Shown: positions 1 to 8,626 of the stretch, piece after piece
Position numbering within the stretch: position 1 is the first letter of the stretch
Layout of the letters: each line of letters opens with the position of its first letter
DNA from: Terriglobia bacterium
Lineage (GTDB): Bacteria > Acidobacteriota > Terriglobia > JAIQFV01
DNA length: 52,411 nt
Reading direction: 5' to 3'
NCBI GenBank assembly: GCA_020072965.1
Contig: JAIQFY010000040.1
Span: 1 to 52,411, forward strand
Translations under genes and position numbers: made by a program
Notes under the pieces: model-generated
Seen by the model: the letters and a program-made list of their open reading frames with translations, nothing else
What the model was told of the DNA's origin: nothing
Databases searched by the model: none

Positions 1-239
1 GGATCATTCTTCGATCGGCACGGATAGAAGGTCGTTCCGGGAGCATTCTAAGAATCTCCCGAACTGAACAAAGAGCCACCACAGCCAAGTAAAATATCCG
101 TTCGCAAGGAGCTTGACAAAAACGACCACATAGAAGGTCTCCGCATTCTTCAATTGCTGACGGGCGAGGGCCAGCGCGGTGGTTAGCTGAAGATCGCGAA
201 TGAAAAAAATGTGGAGTTGCCTCTTCAAATGCAGATTGC

Positions 240-256
240 GGAGACCTGACCCTCCG
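240..256 (-). repeat. GGGTCAG motif left of RAYT gene
   Basis: Read on the minus strand this contains GAGGGTCAGGTC, a few bases beyond the stop codon of the transposase at 259-966. Two similar GGGGTCAG motifs in the same orientation lie on the other side of the transposase (1017-1031 and 1114-1130). The shared motif on both sides suggests ends or recognition sites of a small transposase-linked element. This is inference from three short matches. Confidence 0.35.
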
Positions 257-258
257 CA

Positions 259-966
259 TTAGTCTCGGACAAAAGCTTCATCCCCCAACGCCACCTGCGC
301 CTGCAACTGGTCCCACGGGATCTGGATCAGGCCCTCCCGTGCGGCCGACTCCACATACTCCCGATACCTCTCCACGCGCTGACTCTGCTCTCCCCCCAGC
401 CACGCCAGCACCGCGTGGGTGCTTAACCATGCGGGCACCGGCTCCAGGCCAATGTAGGCGCGATAGGAACTCCACCGGTAGTTCCTCAAAAACTCAATGC
501 GATCCCTCCACACCGCGGTCCCCAGTTCCCTCCCTGCTCCCACTTGATTTCGTCGCCGAGTCTGCTTGTTCAAGGCGAAGCGCTCGACGCGAATAGGATT
601 GAGGTGCACATAACGACTGAGCTCCAACCCCCAGCGTTGCGGCTCCACGATGATGGCTTTGAACCGCCCTTGCAGGAGGTGTCCCGCCCGCCGGTGTCGC
701 CCATTGAACCAGCTGCTGTACCCACTATTCAACCATTGCATGGCCCGGCTGAGGTTCGCTTCCAGCGTTTCCAGCAACCCATGCCAATGATTGTCCATCA
801 GGGTGTAAACATGCAGACGCAGGCGATACCGCTCCGTCATTTGGCTGAGTCGCCTCAGAAATTCTCGCCGGTCCTCGTCATCACGAAAAATCAGCTGCCG
901 CTCATTCCCTCTCGACGTAATGTGATACCATCCCCCTTCGCACTGAAGGCGTAACGGCCTGGCCAT
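259..966 (-). CDS. REP-associated tyrosine transposase (Y1/HUH), probably C-terminally truncated
   Basis: Single-strand DNA transposase of the Y1/HUH (RAYT) family. It begins MARPLR, the usual start of this family, so I place the start at 966 rather than at an in-frame ATG 33 bases upstream. The HUH metal site is seen as MDNHWH (residues 58-62, His60 and His62), and the catalytic tyrosine as Tyr119 in YVHLNPIR. The N-terminal substrate-side motif YHITSRGN is at 14-21. At 235 aa it is shorter than the roughly 300-aa relatives with a full C-terminal helix-turn-helix, and it stops shortly after the LGDEAF segment, so the DNA-binding tail may be missing. GGGTCAG motifs flank the gene. It may be inactive; it does not closely resemble the second RAYT at 29328-29837. 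Confidence 0.88.
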   Translation of the reverse strand: MARPLRLQCEGGWYHITSRGNERQLIFRDDEDRREFLRRLSQMTERYRLRLHVYTLMDNHWHGLLETLEANLSRAMQWLNSGYSSWFNGRHRRAGHLLQGRFKAIIVEPQRWGLELSRYVHLNPIRVERFALNKQTRRRNQVGAGRELGTAVWRDRIEFLRNYRWSSYRAYIGLEPVPAWLSTHAVLAWLGGEQSQRVERYREYVESAAREGLIQIPWDQLQAQVALGDEAFVRD

Positions 967-1016
967 GGGAACTCCACTGCGGGGGAAGGTTGGAAGCAAA
1001 GGCCCTCTCTGTGGGG

Positions 1017-1130
1017 GAGGACACTGACCCCATTATACCGCGTTCGAATTAGGGAGGATCGATAAATCCTCTTCGCATCAGCGGCGCCATTGCGGATCCT
1101 CCAAATGTCCAAAGTCCCGATCTGACCCCA
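1017..1130 (-). repeat. Two GGGGTCAG motifs upstream of RAYT gene
   Basis: On the minus strand GGGGTCAG occurs at 1017-1031 (GGGGTCAGTGTC) and at 1114-1130 (TGGGGTCAGATCGGG), the second followed by an AC-rich stretch with GGACATTTGG. I recall this GGGGTCAGATC... type of sequence beside Y1 transposases in other soil bacteria, but I could not search for it. The rest of 967-1332 holds no gene that I can support. Confidence 0.35.
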
Positions 1131-1332
1131 CCCGTGCCCCACCCGTGCACTGATCGAGGTCGGCTGCAAGCGGTTGTAAAGCAAGTGAGCATCAGATCCG
1201 AATGTTACTTCAAATGGATTTGGCCTTTCTGTACTGTGGAGGCAAATGAGGATGAGGCCTGCTGCAACTGTTCAGTTGGATAAAGGTTCAGGCCTGCCCG
1301 AGCAATTCCTATTCAAGCAGAGGCCAGCCTCC

Positions 1333-1719
1333 TCACCTTCGCACTTCGACGAGTTCCCCATGGATTCCGTAAAACTTCAAGCCGGGCTCCGGAAGGAGTC
1401 GCATACTAATTTCAAGTTTAGCCGCCGAGGTAAGCGCCAAGTTCTGCCGGCGGCTAAAGATGAACAACCTGGTCTCATATAAGAACGTTCCGTTTGGCGC
1501 GCCCAGGATCTCACGGCTGCGCGGGTCAATTGCGTAAAGCATACCGTTGGTCGCTTCAACCAGCAGTACGCCATGCCGTTTGAAGACAGCCCCATCGCTA
1601 AACTTTTGCCCATTTATCTCGACTGTGGCAGGTATCCGCCACCAAAAATTGGACCACAGCACAAAAGATAGAATGAGTAGGAGTCCTAGTGCCCCAATCG
1701 CAGATGTCTTCCGTTTCAT
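1333..1719 (-). CDS. Small membrane-anchored protein, candidate immunity protein for the RHS effector
   Basis: A 128-aa protein with an N-terminal transmembrane or uncleaved signal segment (about residues 8-25, GLLLILSFVLW) followed by about 95 residues predicted to lie outside the inner membrane. I do not recognise a family. The start at 1719 is well supported: its ATG overlaps the RHS stop codon (ATGA), and a strong GGAGGAGG ribosome site lies inside the end of the RHS reading frame. This overlap implies translational coupling to the RHS protein. Because the RHS tail looks like a Cys/His cell-wall hydrolase, a membrane-tethered periplasmic partner is what an immunity protein would look like. 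That role is inferred from position and topology only. Confidence 0.7.
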   Translation of the reverse strand: MKRKTSAIGALGLLLILSFVLWSNFWWRIPATVEINGQKFSDGAVFKRHGVLLVEATNGMLYAIDPRSREILGAPNGTFLYETRLFIFSRRQNLALTSAAKLEISMRLLPEPGLKFYGIHGELVEVRR

Positions 1720-3602
1720 TGTGGGACGAGCCTCCTCCATGTGACTTGATCGATTTGGTGACCTTGCTGTGCTAGACCACGAACGGTGCCTCCCACCGTA
1801 TTCGCTTTCACTATGCTCGAACCGGCATAAACGACGACATTGCCCCCGACAAAGATCGCCGAATGCCCTTCTCGACCCGCCGCTTGGGCATGGAACCCTA
1901 CAACATCACCAACCCGCGCTGACGACGGGGTAGTTTGCCCTCCTCCGACCACCGCCAAACCAGTTATACCTTTATTCTTGTCTCCAAGATCATTCGCAAT
2001 GGGTGGGTAATTGCTTCCGAGCAGTGTTTGGTTCGTTGGATAACCTCTTACGCCATCCCACCCGACGCCAGCACCGTTAGCATACTGCTCAGCAACAAAG
2101 ACGTTGCATTTGTCTGTCCTTGGGCCGTATGAGCCGGTATATCCGTTGTCGGGCAGGTCAGCGTCAAAGGCGTACTCTGTACTGCCCAAATTGTTAAGAG
2201 CGCTCATAGCAGCACCCAGCCCGGCCGGGTCCGAAGCTCCATCGGGGACAGCTGCAATAGTAGTGTTGACGTCTGCAATAGCGGCTGCAGCTTGCTTGTC
2301 CCCAACTTGTATCGCGAGCTTTTGTTGAGCCTCTTGGAGCCGTTTCTTCTCCTCCTCAGTTGGATCCCGGTGGCCATCGGGATCGGCCGCAAGTATCGGG
2401 TTATTGTTGATGTAGCTATAGAGATTTAGCGACTGGGGATTTCTCAGGTCGGCATATGGGATTGGAACAGGAAGCAGGCTCCAGTCTGGCGACGTCCAGC
2501 GGCCCATGTTCGAGCCGTAGTATCTCGCCCCAAAGTAATCGAGGCCGGATTCGGCGTCCCGTTCTTTGCCGGTAAACTTCTGGTTGATCGCATCGAGCTG
2601 TTCGTAGCCCATCACCGCGGTCCGTCCACCGACTCCCGCAGGGATGGTTTCTCCAAACGGGAGGTAATCGTGACGGGAGATGACAGCTCCTGAGGCATCG
2701 GTCACGAGGCGTGTGCTTCCGAGGTGGTCTGCCGTTAAAAAACTTGTCCCAGTCCCCGCTGGCCCCCCTGTCGAGTACTCCGCCGTCAATTTTCCCGCAG
2801 CATCATAGACAAAGATTGTCGTCACACCACCAGCCACCTTTTTCACCCGCCTACCGTCCCCATCGTAACTGTAGGCTCCAGATCCACTATTGCCAGCGGC
2901 GCTGACCAGGCGGTTCTCGGCATCGTAGTTGTACTGGGCGTTGCTAGTGGGATCATAAGTCAGGTTTCCCGCGTTGTCGTGAACATAGCCCGGGTCATTG
3001 ATCCGATTCTTGATATGGTCAATGCCCGGGATTAGCAATGGCGGCAAGAAGGGCGAGTCCGACCTCTGACCTCCGGTGCGATTTCCATACTGGTCGTACT
3101 CGTACGTGTACCACCACAAATCGTTGTTCTCCCCAATCTTCTTCAGGCGGTTCAATGCATCATATTCATATTTCTGGTTCATCGAAGTCGCGCCCACTGA
3201 AATCATCTGCGTCAGCACATTGCCATTGTTGTCGTTTTGCCCGGTGGTGTTGTAAGAGTACGCTAACTTAAGGACCGAAGAATCGGTGCCGGAGGTGCCC
3301 AATCCGATCTCTGTCGGCTGCAACCGACTCCCGTATTCCGCATGCTTCTCCGAGGTCATTCCACCTGCCAGATTATACCCGTAATACATCTTGTAGGTTT
3401 GCGAGCCAGTCGTCTGCCAGCTCTCAGCTACTCGCCCCATGCCATCATAACTCTTGAAGTCCGTGATTGAAACGCTGGAATTGACCTGGGTGAGGCGGCC
3501 CTTGGAGTTGCTGACACTCGAGTCATCGTAGTGGTTATGCCTCGCGTATCCGTCTTCGTGAGCAGGTTTCCGTTGCCATCGTACGAATATCCTTGGGACC
3601 AT
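1716..3602 (-). CDS. RHS repeat protein, C-terminal part with Cys/His hydrolase-like tail (frameshifted from 3428-6787)
   Basis: This frame continues the RHS protein of 3428-6787 after a one-base frameshift near 3530; residues before about 25 are out of frame with the family and probably not real protein. It has YD repeats (YDALNRL, YDAENRLVSA, YDGDGRRVKK), the RHS core motifs DHLGSTRLVTD and FTGKERDAESGLDYFGARYY, and the core end motif NLYSYINNN...DPDG (ending at residue 411). Beyond DPDG lies a 217-aa variable tail. The tail has a cysteine in DKCNVFVAEQY (Cys499) and a histidine in GREGHSAIFVGG (His580) after a GDVVGF turn, the order seen in NlpC/P60 and CHAP-like amidases. So the tail is probably a peptidoglycan-directed toxin. 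Its stop overlaps the next gene by ATGA. Confidence 0.85.
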   Translation of the reverse strand: MVPRIFVRWQRKPAHEDGYARHNHYDDSSVSNSKGRLTQVNSSVSITDFKSYDGMGRVAESWQTTGSQTYKMYYGYNLAGGMTSEKHAEYGSRLQPTEIGLGTSGTDSSVLKLAYSYNTTGQNDNNGNVLTQMISVGATSMNQKYEYDALNRLKKIGENNDLWWYTYEYDQYGNRTGGQRSDSPFLPPLLIPGIDHIKNRINDPGYVHDNAGNLTYDPTSNAQYNYDAENRLVSAAGNSGSGAYSYDGDGRRVKKVAGGVTTIFVYDAAGKLTAEYSTGGPAGTGTSFLTADHLGSTRLVTDASGAVISRHDYLPFGETIPAGVGGRTAVMGYEQLDAINQKFTGKERDAESGLDYFGARYYGSNMGRWTSPDWSLLPVPIPYADLRNPQSLNLYSYINNNPILAADPDGHRDPTEEEKKRLQEAQQKLAIQVGDKQAAAAIADVNTTIAAVPDGASDPAGLGAAMSALNNLGSTEYAFDADLPDNGYTGSYGPRTDKCNVFVAEQYANGAGVGWDGVRGYPTNQTLLGSNYPPIANDLGDKNKGITGLAVVGGGQTTPSSARVGDVVGFHAQAAGREGHSAIFVGGNVVVYAGSSIVKANTVGGTVRGLAQQGHQIDQVTWRRLVPQ

Positions 3603-6600
3603 TGGCGGTTTCCTGTGACCAAATCTAGGAGATTCAGGCTGGCATTGACATCCTGTTCGGGATTCTTGGCACGCACAAGCCGTTTGAGAGAATCGTACAT
3701 GAAGTACCGTGTCTGCTGCCCTTGAATCACGGTCGTCAAATCATCCAGCGCGTCATAGGTGTAGGAGGTCGGCTGGACCGGACTGTTGACATCGCCCAGC
3801 ACGCCGGTGGTCTTGTCGGGCTCATCCACGCGGATCAGTCGGCCAAGCGCGTCCGTCAAACTTCGCCGCGGCTTGCCGGCCTGGTCCGTCACCGTCGTCG
3901 TGTTTCCGTAATAATCAGTCGTTACCACTCCGGTAGACGCGTTGAATCGATCCGTGGTCTCCGTCGTCTTGACCCGCGACAGCCCGTCATAGCCGAACGT
4001 GGTCATCCCGTAAGTCTCGTCCGATGTGCTGCGGTAGGGGTTCGAGACCGTGTGCTTGCGCCCCAGCGCGTCGTAAGTTGTGTCGGCGTAGACGATGCCC
4101 TGGGGGTCGCTCATCAACTGCGTCTGGATGACCCGCGCCAGGCCATCATACACACTCTTGGTTTTAATGACCCCGTCGCCACTACTGTTCAAATCACGCG
4201 CCGTCACCACGTTTAGAGCGTTGTCGTTGTAAGTGTAGACGGTCGTGGGATGATACGAATTCTGACCCACGGGCACGAGTGGAAAGGTCACCGTCTTCAG
4301 CCGATCGAGCAGATCATCGTAGGCATAATCGGTCTCTTGATTGTTGGGATCCGTGATCGAGATGGGCTTGCCCGTGCAAGAATCGTAGGTGTAGCTGGTG
4401 ACCTGTTCCAAGGCATTCGTTACCTTCTTCACGTACGCGGCGGCGGAGCCACTGGATGGCTTACACGTGTCATTGCCCCACGAATCCGTGTAGTCAAACG
4501 TGGTGAAATTGGTCCGCGGATCGGTGGTCTTGACGACATTGCCGGCATCGTTGTACTGGTTTCGCGTCGTGAGCCAAGTGGGACAGTTATTCTGATCGAG
4601 CGGTGGCGTTCCCAGGCATTGCATGGTGGCCGTCAGATTGCCCCGGGAGAGGTAGTTTGTTGTGAAGATCGACCCGTGTTGAACGGCGTTCGTGCTGGAG
4701 ATACCCTCGGTGTAGGAATCGTATTCAAACTTGGTCATCGACTGAAGACTGCCCGAACGGTCGTAAACGAATTGTCGTGCGGGTAAACTGCGCAAATGGA
4801 TAGTGGCATTGGGGTCGGGTGAGCCGCTATTCGGCGGATTGACCGTATCGTAGAAATAACCACTGTTCCCCGGAAGGCCGGCGCTGACGTTACAATCATT
4901 GCCGTTGATCAGGTAGCAAATATGAGTATGTCGCTCTGGTGTCGTCGAGCCGTAATCGTATTCGCTGATGTCAGTCCTGTTATTGTACTTGTCGTAGAAG
5001 AAAAGTTGTTTGGAAGTTTGGCCGTCATCGAGCGTTGTATCAGTCTCAACAATAACAGGATTGTTGGCCGGAGCGAGGTCAGGTGACACCATGCTCCACC
5101 AACTTGGAGGTTGTTGGTTCCAGGTATTCGTCTGTCGCTTCAACAGCGGCGATCCCAGGTCGGTCTGGTACTCTTTGCTTTGCTTCCATGGGGGATAACT
5201 CAGTGGATCGGCTTCGTTCCCATTGTTGAATAAGTCGAGCGCAGGAGCCCCAAAGAAGTAATGTATTTCGCTGGCAAGTGGATGGCTTTCAGCATCGAAT
5301 TGATCCATTTCCGACATGCTGGTATTGGTGACCTGTCCCTGGGGTGCCGGACTTTCCGCGTAGGTGTATGTCGTCTTCAATTCTGGCACCTGTGTCTGCA
5401 AATTTGGATAGACGCGCCGTTCAACCACTTTACGCAAAACTTGGCGACCCCCACCGCCTTGCCCAGTAAAGGTACTGACCAGTACTCCGGCATGATCGTA
5501 CTCAATGGCGCCACCCGTTGGTAGCTCCACTCGCGCCAGCTCACCATAGACATTGTAAAAGAACTGATAATGGAGAGTGTGTCCATTGAGGTCGTCCGGA
5601 CTGTTGCCAGGCAACCAGACGGACGCCACTTTACTCGGATTAACGATCAGGCTTGCGACGCTGGCGTGGATGGGAGTCAGATCGGGGAATAGGGTGCCAT
5701 TTGTCGCCGCTTGGGAAGCATCGTAAGTTTGCGTTTGGCGCAAGGCGCTGGCCAGGTAGGCGAACACAATGTAAATCGTCCGAGAGGCTCCGCCCACACC
5801 TGAAAACGTGATTTCATCGCATTGCCCCTCGGTTCGACAAAGACTAAAGTTCAGGTCAGGTGCTCCGTATTGAAAGGTGACCGTACGTCCCACTGAATCG
5901 GTGATGCTGGAGAGATTGCCACCGATGTAGGTAAAAGTGACTATATTCCCGTTGCGGTCTCGCATCTCGGTAACCGCCCCCCCAGGGATGTTGTACGGTG
6001 GTGCTTGATCGGCTGCAGAGATCCGGTAACGGGTCCCGTCGCGAAGATAGAGGTAGCCAGCCACGGAAATAATCCCCTGTTGACCGCCGGCCGCTGTGTA
6101 ATCATCAATAATGGGATTATCTGCAATAAAGGTTGCCGAGGAACCATCGGCAGTAACAAAAACAGTGCCCCGATCAAAGCCTACAGGCGCTGATGGATAC
6201 GTATCAGTACATATCACAAACTTCGATTCGCCTCCAGTCCTTGCATCTCTTAGTTCATACTCTGTTCCATCGGCCGATGTGAAGGTTAAACGGGTGAGCG
6301 TGATCGCCGATCTTGACAAGGTGGTGCAATCGACAGGCCCATCTTTGCCTACGGTTCTTCCCTCCAGGGAGCCGGGAGCAAACCAAGGAACGGTCGACCA
6401 CCAATCTTGAAGCGGGGAGTAACTCTCATCTATTTTCAGAGGCGGGCCTTTCTCGTAATGGTAAAAATGATTGATCCTCCACTTAGTTGAGAGCGGGGGA
6501 AGGTGGACAGCGGTTTGTGCGCTTCCGCGGCCGAGGATCTGAACCAGGGGGAGCCGAAAATTGAGGCTTCCATTGTAGAGGTTTACTGTTTCAAACCCGC

Positions 6601-6787
6601 TCAAGGGATACGACCCTGCTGGAGACCCGGGCGCGATTCCCGGAGGGGTCCATCCATCGGTCCCGGTGGTATTAGTTTCCTGAGCGTTCGTGGCGGTCGT
6701 CTCGCAAAGAAGGACCAGGAATGTCAAGAAAATGGTCAGTTTCAAGATCTGAAATATCTGGCGTCGAAATTCTTCTGATTCCCTCAT
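3428..6787 (-). CDS. RHS/YD-repeat secreted protein, N-terminal part (frameshifted)
   Basis: Exported RHS-family polymorphic-toxin scaffold. A signal peptide is visible at residues 9-36 (hydrophobic ILKLTIFLTFLVLLC, then TNAQE). Many YD repeats follow (YDGLARVIQT, YDALGRKHTV, YDGLSRVKTT, YDSLKRLVRA), which form the beta-cocoon shell of RHS proteins. The reading frame leaves the family pattern after NGNLLTKTDTRGITT (about residue 1085) and ends in a basic, unrelated 30-residue tail; the family pattern resumes in another frame as YDDSSVSNSKGRLTQ. One missing base around 3530-3531 explains both. An unbroken protein would be about 1690 aa. The start has a GAGGGAAG ribosome site. Either this is a real mutation that silences the toxin end or a sequencing/assembly error. 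Confidence 0.88.
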   Translation of the reverse strand: MRESEEFRRQIFQILKLTIFLTFLVLLCETTATNAQETNTTGTDGWTPPGIAPGSPAGSYPLSGFETVNLYNGSLNFRLPLVQILGRGSAQTAVHLPPLSTKWRINHFYHYEKGPPLKIDESYSPLQDWWSTVPWFAPGSLEGRTVGKDGPVDCTTLSRSAITLTRLTFTSADGTEYELRDARTGGESKFVICTDTYPSAPVGFDRGTVFVTADGSSATFIADNPIIDDYTAAGGQQGIISVAGYLYLRDGTRYRISAADQAPPYNIPGGAVTEMRDRNGNIVTFTYIGGNLSSITDSVGRTVTFQYGAPDLNFSLCRTEGQCDEITFSGVGGASRTIYIVFAYLASALRQTQTYDASQAATNGTLFPDLTPIHASVASLIVNPSKVASVWLPGNSPDDLNGHTLHYQFFYNVYGELARVELPTGGAIEYDHAGVLVSTFTGQGGGGRQVLRKVVERRVYPNLQTQVPELKTTYTYAESPAPQGQVTNTSMSEMDQFDAESHPLASEIHYFFGAPALDLFNNGNEADPLSYPPWKQSKEYQTDLGSPLLKRQTNTWNQQPPSWWSMVSPDLAPANNPVIVETDTTLDDGQTSKQLFFYDKYNNRTDISEYDYGSTTPERHTHICYLINGNDCNVSAGLPGNSGYFYDTVNPPNSGSPDPNATIHLRSLPARQFVYDRSGSLQSMTKFEYDSYTEGISSTNAVQHGSIFTTNYLSRGNLTATMQCLGTPPLDQNNCPTWLTTRNQYNDAGNVVKTTDPRTNFTTFDYTDSWGNDTCKPSSGSAAAYVKKVTNALEQVTSYTYDSCTGKPISITDPNNQETDYAYDDLLDRLKTVTFPLVPVGQNSYHPTTVYTYNDNALNVVTARDLNSSGDGVIKTKSVYDGLARVIQTQLMSDPQGIVYADTTYDALGRKHTVSNPYRSTSDETYGMTTFGYDGLSRVKTTETTDRFNASTGVVTTDYYGNTTTVTDQAGKPRRSLTDALGRLIRVDEPDKTTGVLGDVNSPVQPTSYTYDALDDLTTVIQGQQTRYFMYDSLKRLVRAKNPEQDVNASLNLLDLVTGNRQWSQGYSYDGNGNLLTKTDTRGITTTMTRVSATPRAASPRSIPAFQSRTSRVMMAWGE

Positions 6788-6897
6788 AGCTTCCCTCTCA
6801 TCTTTTGGAGATTGGTTGTGCCCTTCGGTTCCTCGTTCTCTCGGCCTCTGTCATTCCTTGTGAAGACAGCTCGCAATTCCTCTTTCGCAGGCCCGGA

Positions 6898-7392
6898 TCA
6901 GTTTGGCGTGATGGTGATCCTACACACCCATTTGGGATGGCTTGACTCGCTCAGAACATAGTCACCGGGGGACAAATCGTACACCTCGCGATAATCGTGT
7001 TGCCCCTTGCGTGGTTTTACTTCCTTTACATGGTCGCCAGTGAGGCGGTTGAGATGAAAATCGAGCCCTTCGAAACCAGTACGATTGTCAATCCCGAACA
7101 AAAATCTTCCTCTCGGAAGCGTGAATGATGAAGGATCAAAACCTGAGGGCCGGAGAATGACGATCAAGCCCGGGATGATTTGGCTGTGAGGATTACCCTG
7201 ACCGTTTGCTGCTCGGGGGATCGCCAACAACGTAAGAGCCAAGAGCAGGGCGAGGCATAGGATGGAAGCATTCTTCCCGATTACGCAATGACCGGGCAAA
7301 GGCCCCCTACCTTGTAAGGACCGCATGTGCTTCCACTTCATCCCTATGAGAGGCATCTTCCTCTGTGGAATTTGTTTGTCGAGAATTTTCAT
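6898..7392 (-). CDS. Exported hypothetical protein, beta-rich
   Basis: A 164-aa protein of no family I recognise with certainty. A long N-terminal leader carries a hydrophobic segment (ILCLALLLALTLLAI) ending at PRAANGQG, like a signal peptide with a long n-region. The mature part, about 100 residues, is rich in beta-type stretches (GLIVILRPSGFD, GDYVLSESSHPKWVCRITITP) and could be a cupredoxin-like or Ig-like sandwich, but I see no clear set of copper ligands. The start at 7392 is chosen over 7404 because GGAGGT sits 4 bases upstream. It precedes the RHS gene by 110 bases on the same strand and may be co-transcribed. Confidence 0.65.
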   Translation of the reverse strand: MKILDKQIPQRKMPLIGMKWKHMRSLQGRGPLPGHCVIGKNASILCLALLLALTLLAIPRAANGQGNPHSQIIPGLIVILRPSGFDPSSFTLPRGRFLFGIDNRTGFEGLDFHLNRLTGDHVKEVKPRKGQHDYREVYDLSPGDYVLSESSHPKWVCRITITPN

Positions 7393-7467
7393 TGTGACCT
7401 CCATAAACTGCGCAATGGTCTTGGCCGTCGATCGTCCGTGGAGTCCTATGACATTGCTCGGAATGCT

Positions 7468-8304
7468 CTACTTCTGAATTCCCAGAAACAAGAAATTCGC
7501 ATCCGCGAGTCCCACGTTGAACTGAACATCATTCAGCTGAATTGCAGAAATTTTCTCCGTACCCACATACTCCTCCTGGTGATAAGGGATCCCTATGCCC
7601 CCTACTGGGCGGTAATCAGAAAACACCAGGGTATGCTCAACCACAGCAGTGGGATCATCCGGTGACACCCGCAAGAATTTGACTTGCAGGGGGAGGTGCG
7701 ACGCGTCGGAGATCCATACGGTCAAGTGCCCCACCTGTCGGCGGGCGGCTGCCTGGGGGTCATTGGATGCCGGTTCGCGGTTGATCTCAATACGGTGAGC
7801 CAACTGACCTGCCAGAACTTCCGTCCCGGGATAAGAAAACGTGACCCGAGCGTCGGTCGACGCAGTCACATCCGAATAAAACGGGAAGAGGAATGCGCGC
7901 ATGGAAATTGCCGCAAAGAAGGGGAGCACTTGGGACCCATATCTGTGGACATAAGCCGCCTGATCCGCGTTGGTCAAGGTGACAAGGTCTCCACCTTGGA
8001 TTTCGATGCGGGACAAACTCAATCCCTTCTGCTTGATAACGAAATCGGTTGCGGTCGGAGTCGCGCTGTCATACTGGATCAGGGTTCCCATCGCCAGGAT
8101 ATCGGCAGGGATTTTCAGGCGCGTCCACTCGCTGGCAGTCGTCATCTGGTTAAGCAGTGAAAGTGCAGGGACACTGGATTGCGGTTGCGCGACGGCCTGA
8201 CCTGTGAGCCATGTCAAAAGCAGGAGGGTTAAAGCCCACCATCTCTCAGGATGTGCCTTCTCTGATTTCGTCCACTGATTATGATATCGCTGGCCCTTGT
8301 CCAT
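7468..8304 (-). CDS. Exported hypothetical protein, possible LolA-like fold
   Basis: A 278-aa exported protein. Signal peptide: ALTLLLLTWLTGQAVAQP (about residues 24-41). The mature part has the feel of lipoprotein-carrier-like proteins of Acidobacteria: a run of beta strands with VTFSYPGTEV, LTVWISDASHLPLQVKF and a closing strand pair (DVQFNVGLADANFLFL). The phrase on conversion of the measured lipid or substrate is absent, so function is unknown. Start 8304 is chosen because AAGGAT lies 7 bases upstream of it; an in-frame ATG at 8346 is possible. It is 75 bases from the next gene (7392) on the same strand, so the two are probably one transcript. Confidence 0.65.
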   Translation of the reverse strand: MDKGQRYHNQWTKSEKAHPERWWALTLLLLTWLTGQAVAQPQSSVPALSLLNQMTTASEWTRLKIPADILAMGTLIQYDSATPTATDFVIKQKGLSLSRIEIQGGDLVTLTNADQAAYVHRYGSQVLPFFAAISMRAFLFPFYSDVTASTDARVTFSYPGTEVLAGQLAHRIEINREPASNDPQAAARRQVGHLTVWISDASHLPLQVKFLRVSPDDPTAVVEHTLVFSDYRPVGGIGIPYHQEEYVGTEKISAIQLNDVQFNVGLADANFLFLGIQK

Positions 8305-8420
8305 GACTTCATCCTTTCCATGAGAGTAGTTTGTGGTCCCTGACATCCTCGCGTCCCTATAGCGACCTTTCCCGTTCGATCGTGCCTGCTAGTACAAAAT
8401 CACCTAAAATGGAGTCAGAG

Positions 8421-8505
8421 TTGTAGGCCGCCCCGATCCATCGGGGCTGACCCGGCGCTGACCGATGGGCCAAAAGGCCGCCGCGTGAGGGCACGCGGCC
8501 TACAA
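8421..8505. repeat. Paired GTAG palindromes (BIME-like element)
   Basis: Outer arms TTGTAGGCCG (8421-8430) and CGGCCTACAA (8496-8505) are perfect inverted repeats. Each arm begins GTAG and is followed by its own hairpin: CCCCGATCCATCGGGG at 8431-8446, and CCGCGTG/CACGCGG at 8481-8498. This is the layout of two REP sequences head to head. The sequence differs from the GTAG palindromes at 28885-30141. It sits 120 bases beyond the stop of the surface-protein gene and could also end its transcript. Confidence 0.6.
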
Positions 8506-8626
8506 CGCACGTCAAATCCCCAAGCCCATGCCCTCTCGCATTGATTGTCGACGTTTGCATTAACAGTCCTTTCAGGCCTCACAAGACCGTTGGTCCCCAG
8601 CCAGGCCTCCACTCCTTTTGGTCTTC

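Noticed and set aside
4-228. 74-codon minus-strand frame at the left edge
   Set aside because: It starts with TTG, has no ribosome site and resembles no family; left uncalled.
3500-3560. Programmed frameshift in the RHS gene
   Set aside because: No slippery run or downstream stem at the switch point (ATAACCACTACG), so mutation or error is more likely.
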